DNA of 64,000 bases from Parabacteroides sp. PH5-46 (GCF_029892785.1 NZ_JARXXA010000001.1:62001-126000); one strand, 5' to 3'; counted from the stretch's first letter, positions 1-9,514 are shown. The notes: generated from the sequence alone by a model not told the origin. Numbers and translations: made by a program.

Positions 1-1188
1 ATGAGACAGATAATTCTTCTATTATTTGTGTTGTGTCTTATGTTTCACTCGAAAGCGCAAAATGAAGTATCAGTCTCGCCTGAACGGTTTAACCAATACC
101 TTTCAGAGCTTCAGGAGATCGAATTACCCTCTTTCTGTTTCTTTTTTTCAGAGGGATATATAGCCTTAAAAGACGTTCCGTTCGTCCTTCTGATCTTACC
201 AATAGAAGAAGAGTTGATGGATATAGGCTGCTACACGAAAGATGGCCGTTTCGTAGACCACCTTATCGTACGCCAGCATTATTTCCGCGACCATGTGGCT
301 GTAACAGAAGATGGTACTTTAAGGGTGATAGATAATCTGTCGACAGAAGAAGACCCACAATGGGTAGAAAACCGCTACCGGGTGGATGCAAGCGGACAGA
401 TCTGTTTCATTGAGCAAATAAACTATAGAGAACTGGCGCGTCCGTGGGTAGAAGAAAACAGAAAAAGAAGAAAAGAGGAACTGGAACGGTTTACAGTCCG
501 GCTGGAACAAGCAAAGCCTGCCGAAGCCAATGAATTATACGATTATGTGTTCACCTATTTTACTCCGATAAGCTTTACCGGATGGATGAATTGCGTAGAT
601 ACATTGAATTTTTCCAATGGCGATATAACTGAGTATAATAGGGACTTCTGGTCGTCCCTGAAGTCGGATTTGTACTATTATCTTGATAGCGCCGAGTATG
701 TAAGTCTGAATCATACGTTTTATCATCAACTCTTTGCTCCTTATGTGACAGAGGATTACAAAGAAGCCCTCCGATTGTATATAATAGATGATTATGAACT
801 GGAAGGGGAGGAAGAGCTGCTTGTAGACAGAGAAGATATAGCAAATACGATTATCGAACGGGAACGCTATGCGGCACAATATCCGACAAGTAAGCATACG
901 ACCTGGCTGTTAAGAGGCTGCCCGTCCTATCTTAGAGCATTCCTGTTTAGCGAAGGAGTAAACACCTCTACCTTTGAAAATAGGGACAATCGGAAGATTA
1001 TAGATGATGTATTGGAGTTTATTCTTACGTTAGAAAAGCAATATCCGGATACCCGCTTAGGGGATGTGTTTCGCTTCTTTTTAAGTGAATTGAAAAAGAC
1101 AAATAATTGCTACATCGATGAATTAAAGGAAACGGTGATGAAATATGTTGATGAAAAATATACTGACATTAATAATTTAAAGATATGA
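1..1188 (+). CDS. secreted protein of unknown function
   Basis: I do not recognise a family. The 395-residue product begins with a hydrophobic signal peptide (about residues 1-19, ending in SKA before QNEV), so export to the periplasm or beyond is likely. The rest is rich in Tyr, Glu and Asp, with no clear catalytic motif and no further membrane segment. The ATG lies at the first base of the window, so upstream signals cannot be seen, but the signal peptide directly after it supports this start. Its stop overlaps the start of the esterase gene (ATGA), so the two are probably cotranscribed and translationally coupled. Confidence 0.7.
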   Translation: MRQIILLLFVLCLMFHSKAQNEVSVSPERFNQYLSELQEIELPSFCFFFSEGYIALKDVPFVLLILPIEEELMDIGCYTKDGRFVDHLIVRQHYFRDHVAVTEDGTLRVIDNLSTEEDPQWVENRYRVDASGQICFIEQINYRELARPWVEENRKRRKEELERFTVRLEQAKPAEANELYDYVFTYFTPISFTGWMNCVDTLNFSNGDITEYNRDFWSSLKSDLYYYLDSAEYVSLNHTFYHQLFAPYVTEDYKEALRLYIIDDYELEGEEELLVDREDIANTIIERERYAAQYPTSKHTTWLLRGCPSYLRAFLFSEGVNTSTFENRDNRKIIDDVLEFILTLEKQYPDTRLGDVFRFFLSELKKTNNCYIDELKETVMKYVDEKYTDINNLKI

Positions 1189-1991
1189 AAAGGATACACA
1201 CATTACTTTTTGTATTCCTGTTTTCTGTTTCGGTTTATGCCGCAAAGGTAGAAACGGTTGAGGTTTACAGTCAATCCATGAATAAAAACGTAAAAGTACT
1301 GGTCGTTTCCCCGGAGAAGAAGGAGATTCCGGCCTCTACTATTTATCTGTTGCATGGATACGGAGGGAATGAAAACCAATGGCCGGGAATAAAGCCGGAT
1401 CTGCCTGAAATAGCTGACAGGTACAACCTTGTTTTCGTTTGTCCCGATGCAGAAAACAGCTGGTATTGGGATAGTCCGCTCAATCCGGCATATCGTTATG
1501 AAACCTTTGTTTCCTGCGAACTTGTAAAATATATAGATACCCACTATCCTACAAAGCCTGAAAGGGAATCACGTGCCATTACCGGTTTGAGCATGGGAGG
1601 GCATGGAGCCTTGTGGATTGCTTTTCACCATAAAGAGACCTTCGGCGCCGTAGGAAGTACCAGCGGAGGAGTGGATATCCGCCCGTTCCCCCAAAACTGG
1701 GATATGAGCAAGCAACTGGGCGAAATGAAAGGAAATGAAAAAGTCTGGGATGAACATACGGTTATCAACCAGATAGATAAGTTGCAAAATGGCGATCTGT
1801 CCATCATTACAGATTGCGGGTTTGATGACTTCTTTTTTGAAGTAAATAACAACTTCCATGCGAAACTGTTAGACCGTAAAATAGACCATGATTATCTGGT
1901 ACGCCCCGGAGGGCATGACAGTAATTACTGGAGAAATTCACTTGATTATCAGATTCTTTTCTTTGTAAAGTATTTTAATAAAGACAAATAA
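1185..1991 (+). CDS. secreted esterase family protein (alpha/beta hydrolase)
   Basis: This 268-residue protein has a signal peptide (about 1-19, ending VYA) and the fold signature of the esterase D / feruloyl-esterase-like family. It shows LHGYGGNENQW near residue 57 (oxyanion-hole region), the nucleophile elbow GLSMGGHG around residue 130, and a C-terminal GGHDSNYWRNS that supplies the catalytic His. It should hydrolyse carboxyl esters in the periplasm, for example acyl groups on carbohydrates. It overlaps the upstream unknown gene by four bases and lies 13 bp before the sulfatase gene, which suggests one operon for degrading decorated glycans. The substrate cannot be read from the sequence. 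Confidence 0.85.
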   Translation: MKRIHTLLFVFLFSVSVYAAKVETVEVYSQSMNKNVKVLVVSPEKKEIPASTIYLLHGYGGNENQWPGIKPDLPEIADRYNLVFVCPDAENSWYWDSPLNPAYRYETFVSCELVKYIDTHYPTKPERESRAITGLSMGGHGALWIAFHHKETFGAVGSTSGGVDIRPFPQNWDMSKQLGEMKGNEKVWDEHTVINQIDKLQNGDLSIITDCGFDDFFFEVNNNFHAKLLDRKIDHDYLVRPGGHDSNYWRNSLDYQILFFVKYFNKDK

Positions 1992-2004
1992 GGCCGATAT
2001 TATT

Positions 2005-3414
2005 ATGAACAAAAAACTATTTTTTCTTTCAGCATTGGGCAGCCTTTCGTTTCCTGCAGTAGCTGCCGATTACACCAATATTATCCTGATTAACTTAGAC
2101 GATGTGGGATATGGCGACTTTTCGTATAACGGAGCTTATGGCTATACCACTCCGAACATAGACCGGATGGCTGCCGAAGGGATGCGGTTTACCCATTTTC
2201 TTGCCGGACAACCTATTAGCGGCGCATCACGCGCCGGGCTATTGACGGGCTGTTACCCCAACCGGATCGGCTTTGCCGGTGCTCCGGGCCCGGGTTCTGA
2301 TTATGGTATCCACCCCGACGAAATGACGATGGGGGAGTTGCTGAAGCAAAAGGGATATAATACAGCTATATATGGTAAGTGGCACTTAGGGGATGCCAAG
2401 CCTTTTTTACCTCTGCAGAATGGCTTTGACGAGTATTACGGATTGCCTTACTCCAACGATATGTGGCCTTTCCATCCGCAGCAGGGAGAGGTGTTTAATT
2501 TCCCCGATTTGCCTACTTATGATGGAAATATGATTGTAGCCTATAATACAGATCAAACCTGCTTTACGACAGACTATACCACTCGAACGGTAGACTTTAT
2601 CAAAAAGAACCGGAAAAAGCCTTTCTTTATATACCTGGCTCATTCTATGCCACATGTACCACTGGCTGTGTCGGACAAGTTTAAGAGCAAGAGCGAACAA
2701 GGCCTGTTCGGGGATGTGATGATGGAGATAGACTGGAGTGTGGGTGAGATATTAAAAACCCTGAAGGAATCAGGCCTGGAAGAGAATACATTGATTGTTC
2801 TTACGTCAGACAATGGCCCCTGGGCAAACTATGGCAACCATGCCGGATCGGCAGGTGGTTTGCGCGAAGCCAAAGCTACCACTTTCGACGGAGGAAACCG
2901 CATCCCTTGTATCATGTACTGGAAAGGAAAGATAGAATCAGGCTCTACCTGTAACAAGCTTGCTTCCAACATTGATTTGTTCCCTACGTTTGCAGAGATC
3001 ACTTCGGCTCCCTTACCCACCAGAAAGATAGACGGCGTAAGCCTTGTACCACTGATCAAAGGAGAGGAAGGAGCTAATCCGCGTGAGTCGTTTGCTTATT
3101 ACTTCCGCCAGAATGACCTGGAAGCAGTAACCGACGGCTCGTTCAAACTGGTATTCCCACACCAATATGTAACCTATGGAGCTTATGTACCGGGGAATGG
3201 CGGACAGCCCGGAAAACTAACCAATGTTGATTTAACAAAAGCGGAAATGTATGATTTGCGCCGCGATCCGGGCGAACGCTATAATGTAATAACCCAATAC
3301 CCTGATGTAGCCTCGAAATTGATGAAAATAGCAGATGGTATACGTGAAGAATTAGGCGATAACTTATTACGAATAAAGGGAAAAGAACGACGTGAGCCTG
3401 GAAAATATCTGTAA
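2005..3414 (+). CDS. Ser-type arylsulfatase (sulfatase family S1)
   Basis: The 469-residue protein has a signal peptide (ends AVAA about residue 21), the metal-binding LDD near residues 31-33 and the sulfatase signature SGASRAGLLTG. Ser72 sits where formylglycine is made (C/S-x-P/A-x-R). The second metal-site motif SDNGPWANYGNH and a C-terminal substrate region are present. It would remove sulfate esters from host or dietary glycans in the periplasm. Because the modified residue is Ser, maturation needs an anaerobic sulfatase-maturating radical SAM enzyme, which is not in this window. The gene follows the esterase by 13 bp. It resembles exo-acting arylsulfatases; the glycan is unknown. Confidence 0.92.
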   Translation: MNKKLFFLSALGSLSFPAVAADYTNIILINLDDVGYGDFSYNGAYGYTTPNIDRMAAEGMRFTHFLAGQPISGASRAGLLTGCYPNRIGFAGAPGPGSDYGIHPDEMTMGELLKQKGYNTAIYGKWHLGDAKPFLPLQNGFDEYYGLPYSNDMWPFHPQQGEVFNFPDLPTYDGNMIVAYNTDQTCFTTDYTTRTVDFIKKNRKKPFFIYLAHSMPHVPLAVSDKFKSKSEQGLFGDVMMEIDWSVGEILKTLKESGLEENTLIVLTSDNGPWANYGNHAGSAGGLREAKATTFDGGNRIPCIMYWKGKIESGSTCNKLASNIDLFPTFAEITSAPLPTRKIDGVSLVPLIKGEEGANPRESFAYYFRQNDLEAVTDGSFKLVFPHQYVTYGAYVPGNGGQPGKLTNVDLTKAEMYDLRRDPGERYNVITQYPDVASKLMKIADGIREELGDNLLRIKGKERREPGKYL

Positions 3415-3465
3415 ATTTTGTCATTTTTTCTTTAAGTATTATTTTCTTTATATTTCTTTTTAATT

Positions 3466-3473
3466 TAACTTTG
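3466..3473 (+). promoter_or_regulatory. Bacteroidota -7 promoter element
   Basis: TAACTTTG matches the TAnnTTTG consensus and lies 47 bp before the chosen ATG of the lipoprotein gene at 3521. No clear -33 TTTG is seen at the usual spacing. Confidence 0.6.
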
Positions 3474-3520
3474 CACTTTTAACAAATTCTATATTACTAA
3501 CTCATAAAAAAGTGAACAAA

Positions 3521-3895
3521 ATGAAAAAGTCTTATTTAGTACTTGCCGTTTTAACATTTACTCTGTCTTTTATCGCTTGTGGTGGAAAAACTTCAGAAAA
3601 AGCCACATCTGAAGACGCTGCTCCTAAAACAGAAGCTGCTGCTCCTGCCAAAGGAAATGATGTTTTAGATAAGTATGAAACATTAGTAAACAAAACAATC
3701 GAACTTTACGAAAGCGGAAAATTTAAAAGTGGAGATGCTGCAGCTATGCAGGAATACACAAAAATAGCTCAGGAAATGTCTGAAATGGCAGAAGAACTAC
3801 AGGAAGCTATGCAAAACTTAACTCCTGCACAAGTTCAGAAATACACCGAACTGGGACAGAAGTTGACCGATGCTGCTACAAAAGCAATGAACTAA
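3521..3895 (+). CDS. small lipoprotein of unknown function
   Basis: The product begins MKKSYLVLAV and has a lipoprotein signal with lipobox FIAC (Cys20 counted from this ATG), followed by a low-complexity Ala/Lys/Glu linker and a helical, possibly coiled-coil, C-terminal half rich in Gln, Glu and Met. I chose the ATG at 3521 rather than the in-frame GTG at 3512, because the ATG gives a normal lipoprotein signal and initiating GTG is less common. It sits 43 bp before a small membrane protein gene with the same orientation, so they are probably cotranscribed. Function is unknown; a periplasmic or outer-membrane anchored structural role is only a guess. Confidence 0.75.
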   Translation: MKKSYLVLAVLTFTLSFIACGGKTSEKATSEDAAPKTEAAAPAKGNDVLDKYETLVNKTIELYESGKFKSGDAAAMQEYTKIAQEMSEMAEELQEAMQNLTPAQVQKYTELGQKLTDAATKAMN

Positions 3896-3938
3896 TACTA
3901 TTTTCTCTACCTATTATTAACTATTTAAAGAAAAAACA

Positions 3939-4364
3939 ATGATTTACGGAATTACTCTAATCATTTTGGGACTTTTAGCAGTTCCTTCTCTCCTTTTGGA
4001 GAAAAAGCCAAATGCACAGGAATGGTTTGACAAGATTGCACCTTACCAAGGTTGGATTGGTGTTGTATTTGCCATCTGGGGACTTTGGGGAATAATCAGC
4101 TGTTTCCTCAATATCGGTTGGATTGGTCATTGGCCTATTTATTGGATTACCTGGTTATTGGTATCTGTTGTAGAGTTTGCTTTAGGCTTTATTCTTGGTT
4201 ATGGTTTGATAACAAAATATGCGTTATCGAAAAATGAGCAGGCAGCAGAAAAAGGCGAACAACTGTTGGCTAAGCTGAGACCCTGGCAAGGTAAATTAGG
4301 TATTGTAGCTATCGTTTTAGGTGTTTGGCAGATTATTTCTTCTATTCTCTGGAAAGTAGCCTGA
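3939..4364 (+). CDS. small integral membrane protein with internal repeat
   Basis: The 141-residue protein has about four hydrophobic segments. Two halves look related: residues about 28-53 (APYQGWIGVVFAIWGLWGIIS) and about 113-137 (RPWQGKLGIVAIVLGVWQIIS) share the pattern P-x-Q-G-x-x-G-V/I-V-x-x-x-x-G-x-W-x-I-I-S. This suggests an ancient duplication of a helix-turn unit. No enzymatic motif is visible and I do not recognise a named family. It follows the small lipoprotein gene and is closed by a hairpin terminator 22 bp downstream. Confidence 0.75.
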   Translation: MIYGITLIILGLLAVPSLLLEKKPNAQEWFDKIAPYQGWIGVVFAIWGLWGIISCFLNIGWIGHWPIYWITWLLVSVVEFALGFILGYGLITKYALSKNEQAAEKGEQLLAKLRPWQGKLGIVAIVLGVWQIISSILWKVA

Positions 4365-4386
4365 TATACCTGATAGATAATATACA

Positions 4387-4423
4387 AAAAGAGGCTATCC
4401 TGGATGTCGGGATAGTCTCTTTT
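4387..4423. terminator. bidirectional Rho-independent terminator
   Basis: A 14-bp stem (4387-4400 AAAAGAGGCTATCC pairing with 4410-4423, one G-U) with a 9-base loop carries A and T runs on its flanks. It separates the convergent membrane-protein gene and GH76 gene and can serve both strands. Confidence 0.85.
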
Positions 4424-4442
4424 TATTTTATGGTTCGATACT

Positions 4443-5531
4443 TTATTTTGTTAGCTGGTAGGCTTCAATAATACACTCCAAAGCGCAGGAGTTAGCTGCA
4501 GCATTCGGTTCTGTAAACGGCCCGTACCAATAATGGCCGAAGCTTTTGCTTATCGGATCGTAATTATTCTCTTTGATTGATTCTGCGTTTTTCAAGATAA
4601 AATCCTTATACGCCGGGTTCTTTGTTACCTGATACAGGAATCCCAGATGGCGGATAAATATGCCCTTAAACTGCACCCCGTCATTGCTCTTGTCAATGCC
4701 CGGATTCATTTCGCGAAGAATGCCTTCTTCCGTTACTAACTGCTTGTTTATTGTAGCCATGGCAATCTGTTCTGCCAGGTCGATATATTCCTGCTTTTTA
4801 TTTAATAGATACATTTCTGCCAATACAGCAATAGCTACCCCTTGATTGTAGGTGTAGTGCTGATTCTGGTTGGGGAGGCAGTCTTTGTTTGTCCCGTCTT
4901 CAATCTGGTATATGTCTGTATTGATCATGCCTGTCTGCATGTACCAGGCAACGTTCTTCTCAAACCAATCCTGGTATTTTTTATCATGAGTTGTTTTATA
5001 GAGGCGTGCAGCTGTTAAAGAGAATAAGTTGTTGGCGATAGAGTTTTTGTAGTGTAAAGGATTCTTTTTCCAGTAAATGCCTCCGTTACATTCATCGCTC
5101 CAGCCTCCGGTCAGGTCTTCAAATATAACTTCCGCCATGTCCAGATACTTCTTCTGTTTTGTGATTTTATATGCTTCTATCCAGGCCAATGCCCACCAGG
5201 CTTCGTCATCGTAATAATCGTTTATGAAATTCCGACAATAAAGAGGGGTGCCGGTGGAGTCGGTACCTATCTGATATTGCTTGGCTTTTGTATAGACATC
5301 TTCTATCAAGGGGTATAGATCGTCACTGTTGGTTACTTCCGAATAGCGGATAACAGCTGTTAGCAGATTGGCCGAATTCCACCAACCGGCCGATTCCCAG
5401 ATGCCTGTCGTATCATTTCTCCAACTAATGGATGTGCGCATACTGTCTTTCATGATCTCTTTATAAGGAGAGGGACGGCTACATGCTATGGCAAGTAAAG
5501 ATACCAGACTGATAACTAGTACGTTTTTCAT
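4443..5531 (-). CDS. GH76 family lipoprotein (alpha-1,6-mannanase type)
   Basis: The 362-residue protein begins with a lipoprotein signal (lipobox AIAC, Cys17). It has the glycoside hydrolase family 76 features: an alpha/alpha-barrel rich in Trp, WWNSANLLTAV near residue 50, the adjacent catalytic Asp pair D108-D109 in NDYYDDEAWW, and GGWSDECNGGIYW. Known GH76 enzymes are endo-alpha-1,6-mannanases that act on fungal mannan. A surface or periplasmic mannan-degrading role follows from the family. There is no SusC/SusD pair or other mannan-utilisation gene next to it, so it is not in a recognisable utilisation locus. The next gene on the same strand (NhaC antiporter) ends 12 bp upstream, so the two may share a transcript. 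Confidence 0.88.
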   Translation of the reverse strand: MKNVLVISLVSLLAIACSRPSPYKEIMKDSMRTSISWRNDTTGIWESAGWWNSANLLTAVIRYSEVTNSDDLYPLIEDVYTKAKQYQIGTDSTGTPLYCRNFINDYYDDEAWWALAWIEAYKITKQKKYLDMAEVIFEDLTGGWSDECNGGIYWKKNPLHYKNSIANNLFSLTAARLYKTTHDKKYQDWFEKNVAWYMQTGMINTDIYQIEDGTNKDCLPNQNQHYTYNQGVAIAVLAEMYLLNKKQEYIDLAEQIAMATINKQLVTEEGILREMNPGIDKSNDGVQFKGIFIRHLGFLYQVTKNPAYKDFILKNAESIKENNYDPISKSFGHYWYGPFTEPNAAANSCALECIIEAYQLTK

Positions 5532-5543
5532 ATTATAAAAAGA

Positions 5544-6875
5544 TTAGTTTAGTTTGTATGAATTACTGTATTTACGAGGATAAGCGAATGCTATGGCTAA
5601 CAAGGTACCTAATCCCAGCAGATAGGGATAGTAAAGGTATCCCATAATTTCAAGAGGTGAAACGGCGCTTAAACTAGCAGCCATTAATAATTGTGCACCA
5701 TATGGTATGATGCCTTGTACGGTACAGGAGAAGATATCGAGTATGCTGGCACTCCGCCTCGGATCAACCTTGTACTTATCGGCAATATCTTTGGCGATGG
5801 GGCCTGACATGATCAGGGCGATGGTATTGTTGGCTGTACAAAGGTTGGCAAAGCTAACCAATCCGGCGATGCTTACTTCTGCTCCTTTGGAGGAGCGGAT
5901 ATGGGAAGTCAGCTTCAATATAATCCAGTCGATACCTCCGTTATAGCGAATCATTTCCAGCATGCCTCCGGCCAGTAAGGTGATGATAATCAGTTCTCCC
6001 ATGCTAAGAATACCGTTTCCCATAGCAGCATTCCATCCCCAGATATCAAAACTACCGGTGAAGATACCCGTCAGACCCGATAGTATAATACCGATAAACA
6101 ATACAACCATCACATTTACACCGAATACTGCAGTTATAAGTACAATCAGGTAAGGTACTACCTTTATCCATTCGATTTTCTCCGGAGTGTAAACGTTTTG
6201 TGCTCCTAAGCCGCTTATAATATAGATAATAGCTGTAATAATAGCGACGGGGAGGGCGATACGGATGTTTACTTTGAATTTGTCCGACATCTGGCATCCC
6301 TGTGTACGGGTTGCTACAATTGTTGTATCGGAAATAAATGAAAGATTATCGCCAAACATAGCCCCACTGACAACTACCCCCAGCATCAATGCGTCCGGCA
6401 TACCTGACTTAGCCGCTATTCCTACAGCTACAGGCGCCAGGGCTACGATAGTGCCGACAGAAGTACCTACAGATATGGAGATGAAGCAGGCAGCGATAAA
6501 GATACCCGCTGCCAGCAAGTTGCCGGGCAAGACAGACATCGTCAGGTTTACCGTAGCGTCTACGGCTCCCATATCCTTGGCTGTCTGCGCAAAAGCTCCT
6601 GCCAGAATGAAAATTAATATCATCAGCATGATATTACTATTGGCCGCCCCACGACAAAACTGCTCGATACGATTGCTCAACTTCCCACCTTTCGAGATAG
6701 CTACAGCTACAATCGAAGCAATCACAAAAGCCACAGTAATAGGCATCTTGTAAAAGTCGCCCGCAATAACAGACACCACCAGATACGTAAGCAAAAACAC
6801 CGCCAAAGGTATTAACGCCCAGGGATTCGGTGTATGATTGAGAGGAGGATTTGTTTCTGTCAAGCGATCTGCCAT
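5544..6875 (-). CDS. NhaC family Na+/H+ antiporter
   Basis: This 443-residue inner-membrane protein has about eleven hydrophobic segments and the NhaC-type sequence signatures, including ISVGTSVGTIVALAPVAVG and MFGDNLSFISDTTIVATRTQGC near the middle. It would exchange external H+ for internal Na+ and contribute to pH and sodium homeostasis. Some members exchange malate and lactate or amino-acid pairs, so the substrate is not certain. The start ATG at 6875 gives a soluble N-terminal stretch before the first membrane segment, as in relatives. It lies 11 bp after the DUF5686 gene and 12 bp before GH76 on the same strand. Confidence 0.9.
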   Translation of the reverse strand: MADRLTETNPPLNHTPNPWALIPLAVFLLTYLVVSVIAGDFYKMPITVAFVIASIVAVAISKGGKLSNRIEQFCRGAANSNIMLMILIFILAGAFAQTAKDMGAVDATVNLTMSVLPGNLLAAGIFIAACFISISVGTSVGTIVALAPVAVGIAAKSGMPDALMLGVVVSGAMFGDNLSFISDTTIVATRTQGCQMSDKFKVNIRIALPVAIITAIIYIISGLGAQNVYTPEKIEWIKVVPYLIVLITAVFGVNVMVVLFIGIILSGLTGIFTGSFDIWGWNAAMGNGILSMGELIIITLLAGGMLEMIRYNGGIDWIILKLTSHIRSSKGAEVSIAGLVSFANLCTANNTIALIMSGPIAKDIADKYKVDPRRSASILDIFSCTVQGIIPYGAQLLMAASLSAVSPLEIMGYLYYPYLLGLGTLLAIAFAYPRKYSNSYKLN

Positions 6876-6886
6876 ACTTTCTTATT

Positions 6887-9469
6887 TCAGAATGAGAAGC
6901 GGAGGGCAATACGGATGCCTCCTTTTTTGATGTTGGGATTGTCCAGATAGGTCAGGCGGCGGTAGTAGTCGATGCGGAGTATCTTGAAGATGTTCTCCAG
7001 GCCGGCGCTGACTTCCATATAGGGTTTATCTCCTAAGCCCATAGTTCCGTCGGGCAGTAGGAAGAGGCCATTGCTTAATGCGGGATTATTCTTATCAGAA
7101 AGGCTTCCGTATATACCGTTGAAGGATAATACCTCGCGGAATTTCAGCCAGCGGACTCCCGGGATACGGTTCAGTATCCAACCTTTCAGGTAGTAGGTAA
7201 CATTCAGTGATACGTACTGGTCGGCTACAAACTCCAAGGCGCGCATCATGTGGAAGGCTTCCGGCTGAATGGTTATTGACTGGTTGGTGTTGGGAAGAAT
7301 CAGCAAGGGGAAAGGTACTTTGTCCCATACCTTGCCGGCTTTCAGTTGGGTATCCAGATGTCCGAAAGAAGATAGCCAGATGCGCTTTTCGGCGCTGAAC
7401 TCCGTCCGGTTATAGTTGTAGTCGCTATGGAAGATATCTTTTAATCCTGTCTGGTGGGATAGCTTGAAAATAGGAGCATCCTTCGATAAGTTGAAAGGCG
7501 ATTCCTTACCGGCACGTCCGGCATAGGAGCGTTCACCGGGAGCAAAGCGGAACTGAACCCCCAATTCTGTAGACGAGATATCTTTCCAACGCTCCAGTTC
7601 TCCTGCTTCATCTTTGTAGATGTATTCAAGTGTTCCGGCTGCTTCTTCGCTTTGAAGGCGTGCCCAGCTTTTCAGTGTAAGTCCGTTCAGCCACTCTTTT
7701 TCGTATTGTAGCATGCTTTTGCGTACATAGTTCATCTTTGTAACGGGTTCTCCTACCTTCCAGGCTACAAACATATTATCCTTACTGGTAAAGAGGAAGT
7801 CCTGACCGGGGGTATATACGTCATATTCATGTATAAACGAGAGGTTGTTTACGGGGTTCTCTCCTTCGTGGTAATCCTTTTTATTGAAACTGTAGGTGAG
7901 CTTGCCATTGTATTTAAACTTCCGGTCGTCACTACCATAAGCCAGATAACCACTGGCAAAAAGGTGTGGATGCAGGTTGGCAGTAGTCATCCCCCCTATA
8001 CGCATGCGGAAGCCTTCCAGGTGGTTGGCACTGAAAATGGTATTCATCGGACCTATGTCAAACATATTCGATTCCTTGTTTCTGCCGGTTTGAATATAGC
8101 CTGAAATCAGGATTTCCGCTGTTTTGATAATGGCATTGATTGCCGGTATTTTCCGAAGTTCAGCCAATAGCTCATTCAGTACACTTTCCTTCTCTTTCAG
8201 CGGGATATGGCGGTTGTTTATCCAGAAAGAGTCTGTCTGGGCTGTTGCCTCGGGCAAAATATGCAGTGGCCCCAGCAAACCAAAGATCGAATCCCGGTTT
8301 TCTACCTGAAGTTGGTAGTTATTATAGGTACGAAGCTGATGCGCGTATAGCTGCTGTGTCCCTTTGATCAGATAGAAGTTGATATACGTATTCTCCGAAT
8401 CTACTACCCAGGTTCCGTCCGGCATTTGCTTAAATTCCTGTTCGATACGAAGCCTGTCTACAAAATTCAGATTGATATTTTGCGGAACATTCAGCAGCAC
8501 TTTTTTGATGGAATATTTACCATCCAACGTAATATATAACCTGCCTGTAAAACCGTAACTCTGACTGTTTACAGGAACAAATGCCAGGTCTACACAAGGA
8601 TCTCCGGCTACAGTCACCGTATCCATGATATAGTATTTGTAATACGATACAGCCAGTGCAGACGACAAGGGGCTTACAAAGCGGTTCAGCAGAATATTGA
8701 TATTATTATCGAAGATATTAACGCTTTGGAAAATCTCTTCCAGGTTTGAGGTAATCCCTCCTTCATCCAAGCTTTTGTCTATCCCTTCTGTTTGCTTGCC
8801 TTTTACGAGGGTTTTTGTCGTTTTGGGGCTTTTGCGGTAATATATATCAGACAGAGTCTCACGTATCGACAGGGTAAGAATCGGTTTGCCGGTAAACTCG
8901 GAGGTATCCAGGTAGTTCTTCACAAAGTCAAGCCGCTTCATGAATTTGTTTTTCTCAAAATTGGGATTGAAGTTGTCTAAGGATAACGTGAGTTTTTCGT
9001 ACGCTTCTACCTGGTATTCGTCTTCGGACTCAATGCGGTTTTCGTCTTTGTGTTCTATTACTTTTTTTATCAATTCTACCGCCGGATTCTCCTTACGTGA
9101 ATAACGCTCCCGTTTGGGTTTTATCACAATTTCTGCAATTTCAAAAGCGGTAGGGCGTAGCTGTATGTCGAGCGCTTCATTTCTGCGTCCGGCTTTCAGT
9201 TCTAGCACTTTGTTGTCATATCCTAAAGAAGAAACCACTAGCCGGGTAAGGCCTTTGTCGTTTTGCAAAATGAATCGCCCAAAGTCGTCTGTCATAGCTC
9301 CGATAGTGGAATGTTCAAAAATAACAGAGACATACGAAAGTGGCTCACCGGTAACAGAATCGCGCACCACTCCGGATGCAGTGGTAACTGTCTGCGCATG
9401 CAAAAATGTATTTCCGGCAAACGGAAATATCAAAGATAGTAGCAATATATACTTGATAAACTCTCGCAT
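6887..9469 (-). CDS. DUF5686 / carboxypeptidase-regulatory-like outer membrane protein
   Basis: The 860-residue protein has a signal peptide (ends FLHAQ, about residue 26), then a CarboxypepD_reg-like beta-sandwich (about 28-115: ASGVVRDSVTGEPLSYVSVI and the DDFGRF turn). A long DUF5686 region follows, ending in beta-barrel-like strands with a terminal Phe (RIALRFSF), as expected for BAM-inserted outer-membrane proteins. Members are widespread in Bacteroidota and their function is not established. A minus-strand promoter lies 38 bp upstream, and the gene is divergent from GH16 across a region holding a 22-bp palindrome array. NhaC follows after 11 bp. Confidence 0.88.
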   Translation of the reverse strand: MREFIKYILLLSLIFPFAGNTFLHAQTVTTASGVVRDSVTGEPLSYVSVIFEHSTIGAMTDDFGRFILQNDKGLTRLVVSSLGYDNKVLELKAGRRNEALDIQLRPTAFEIAEIVIKPKRERYSRKENPAVELIKKVIEHKDENRIESEDEYQVEAYEKLTLSLDNFNPNFEKNKFMKRLDFVKNYLDTSEFTGKPILTLSIRETLSDIYYRKSPKTTKTLVKGKQTEGIDKSLDEGGITSNLEEIFQSVNIFDNNINILLNRFVSPLSSALAVSYYKYYIMDTVTVAGDPCVDLAFVPVNSQSYGFTGRLYITLDGKYSIKKVLLNVPQNINLNFVDRLRIEQEFKQMPDGTWVVDSENTYINFYLIKGTQQLYAHQLRTYNNYQLQVENRDSIFGLLGPLHILPEATAQTDSFWINNRHIPLKEKESVLNELLAELRKIPAINAIIKTAEILISGYIQTGRNKESNMFDIGPMNTIFSANHLEGFRMRIGGMTTANLHPHLFASGYLAYGSDDRKFKYNGKLTYSFNKKDYHEGENPVNNLSFIHEYDVYTPGQDFLFTSKDNMFVAWKVGEPVTKMNYVRKSMLQYEKEWLNGLTLKSWARLQSEEAAGTLEYIYKDEAGELERWKDISSTELGVQFRFAPGERSYAGRAGKESPFNLSKDAPIFKLSHQTGLKDIFHSDYNYNRTEFSAEKRIWLSSFGHLDTQLKAGKVWDKVPFPLLILPNTNQSITIQPEAFHMMRALEFVADQYVSLNVTYYLKGWILNRIPGVRWLKFREVLSFNGIYGSLSDKNNPALSNGLFLLPDGTMGLGDKPYMEVSAGLENIFKILRIDYYRRLTYLDNPNIKKGGIRIALRFSF

Positions 9470-9506
9470 TTAACCTTCTACAACCCAATCAGAGATATAT
9501 TGTGCG

Positions 9507-9514
9507 CAAAGGTA
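9507..9514 (-). promoter_or_regulatory. -7 promoter element for the DUF5686 gene
   Basis: Read on the minus strand the sequence is TACCTTTG, a full match to TAnnTTTG, placing transcription start near 9501 and leaving a leader of about 30 nt before the ATG at 9469. Confidence 0.75.

Noticed and set aside
3512-3520. GTG start for the small lipoprotein
   Set aside because: The ATG three codons later gives a standard lipoprotein signal and needs no rare start codon.
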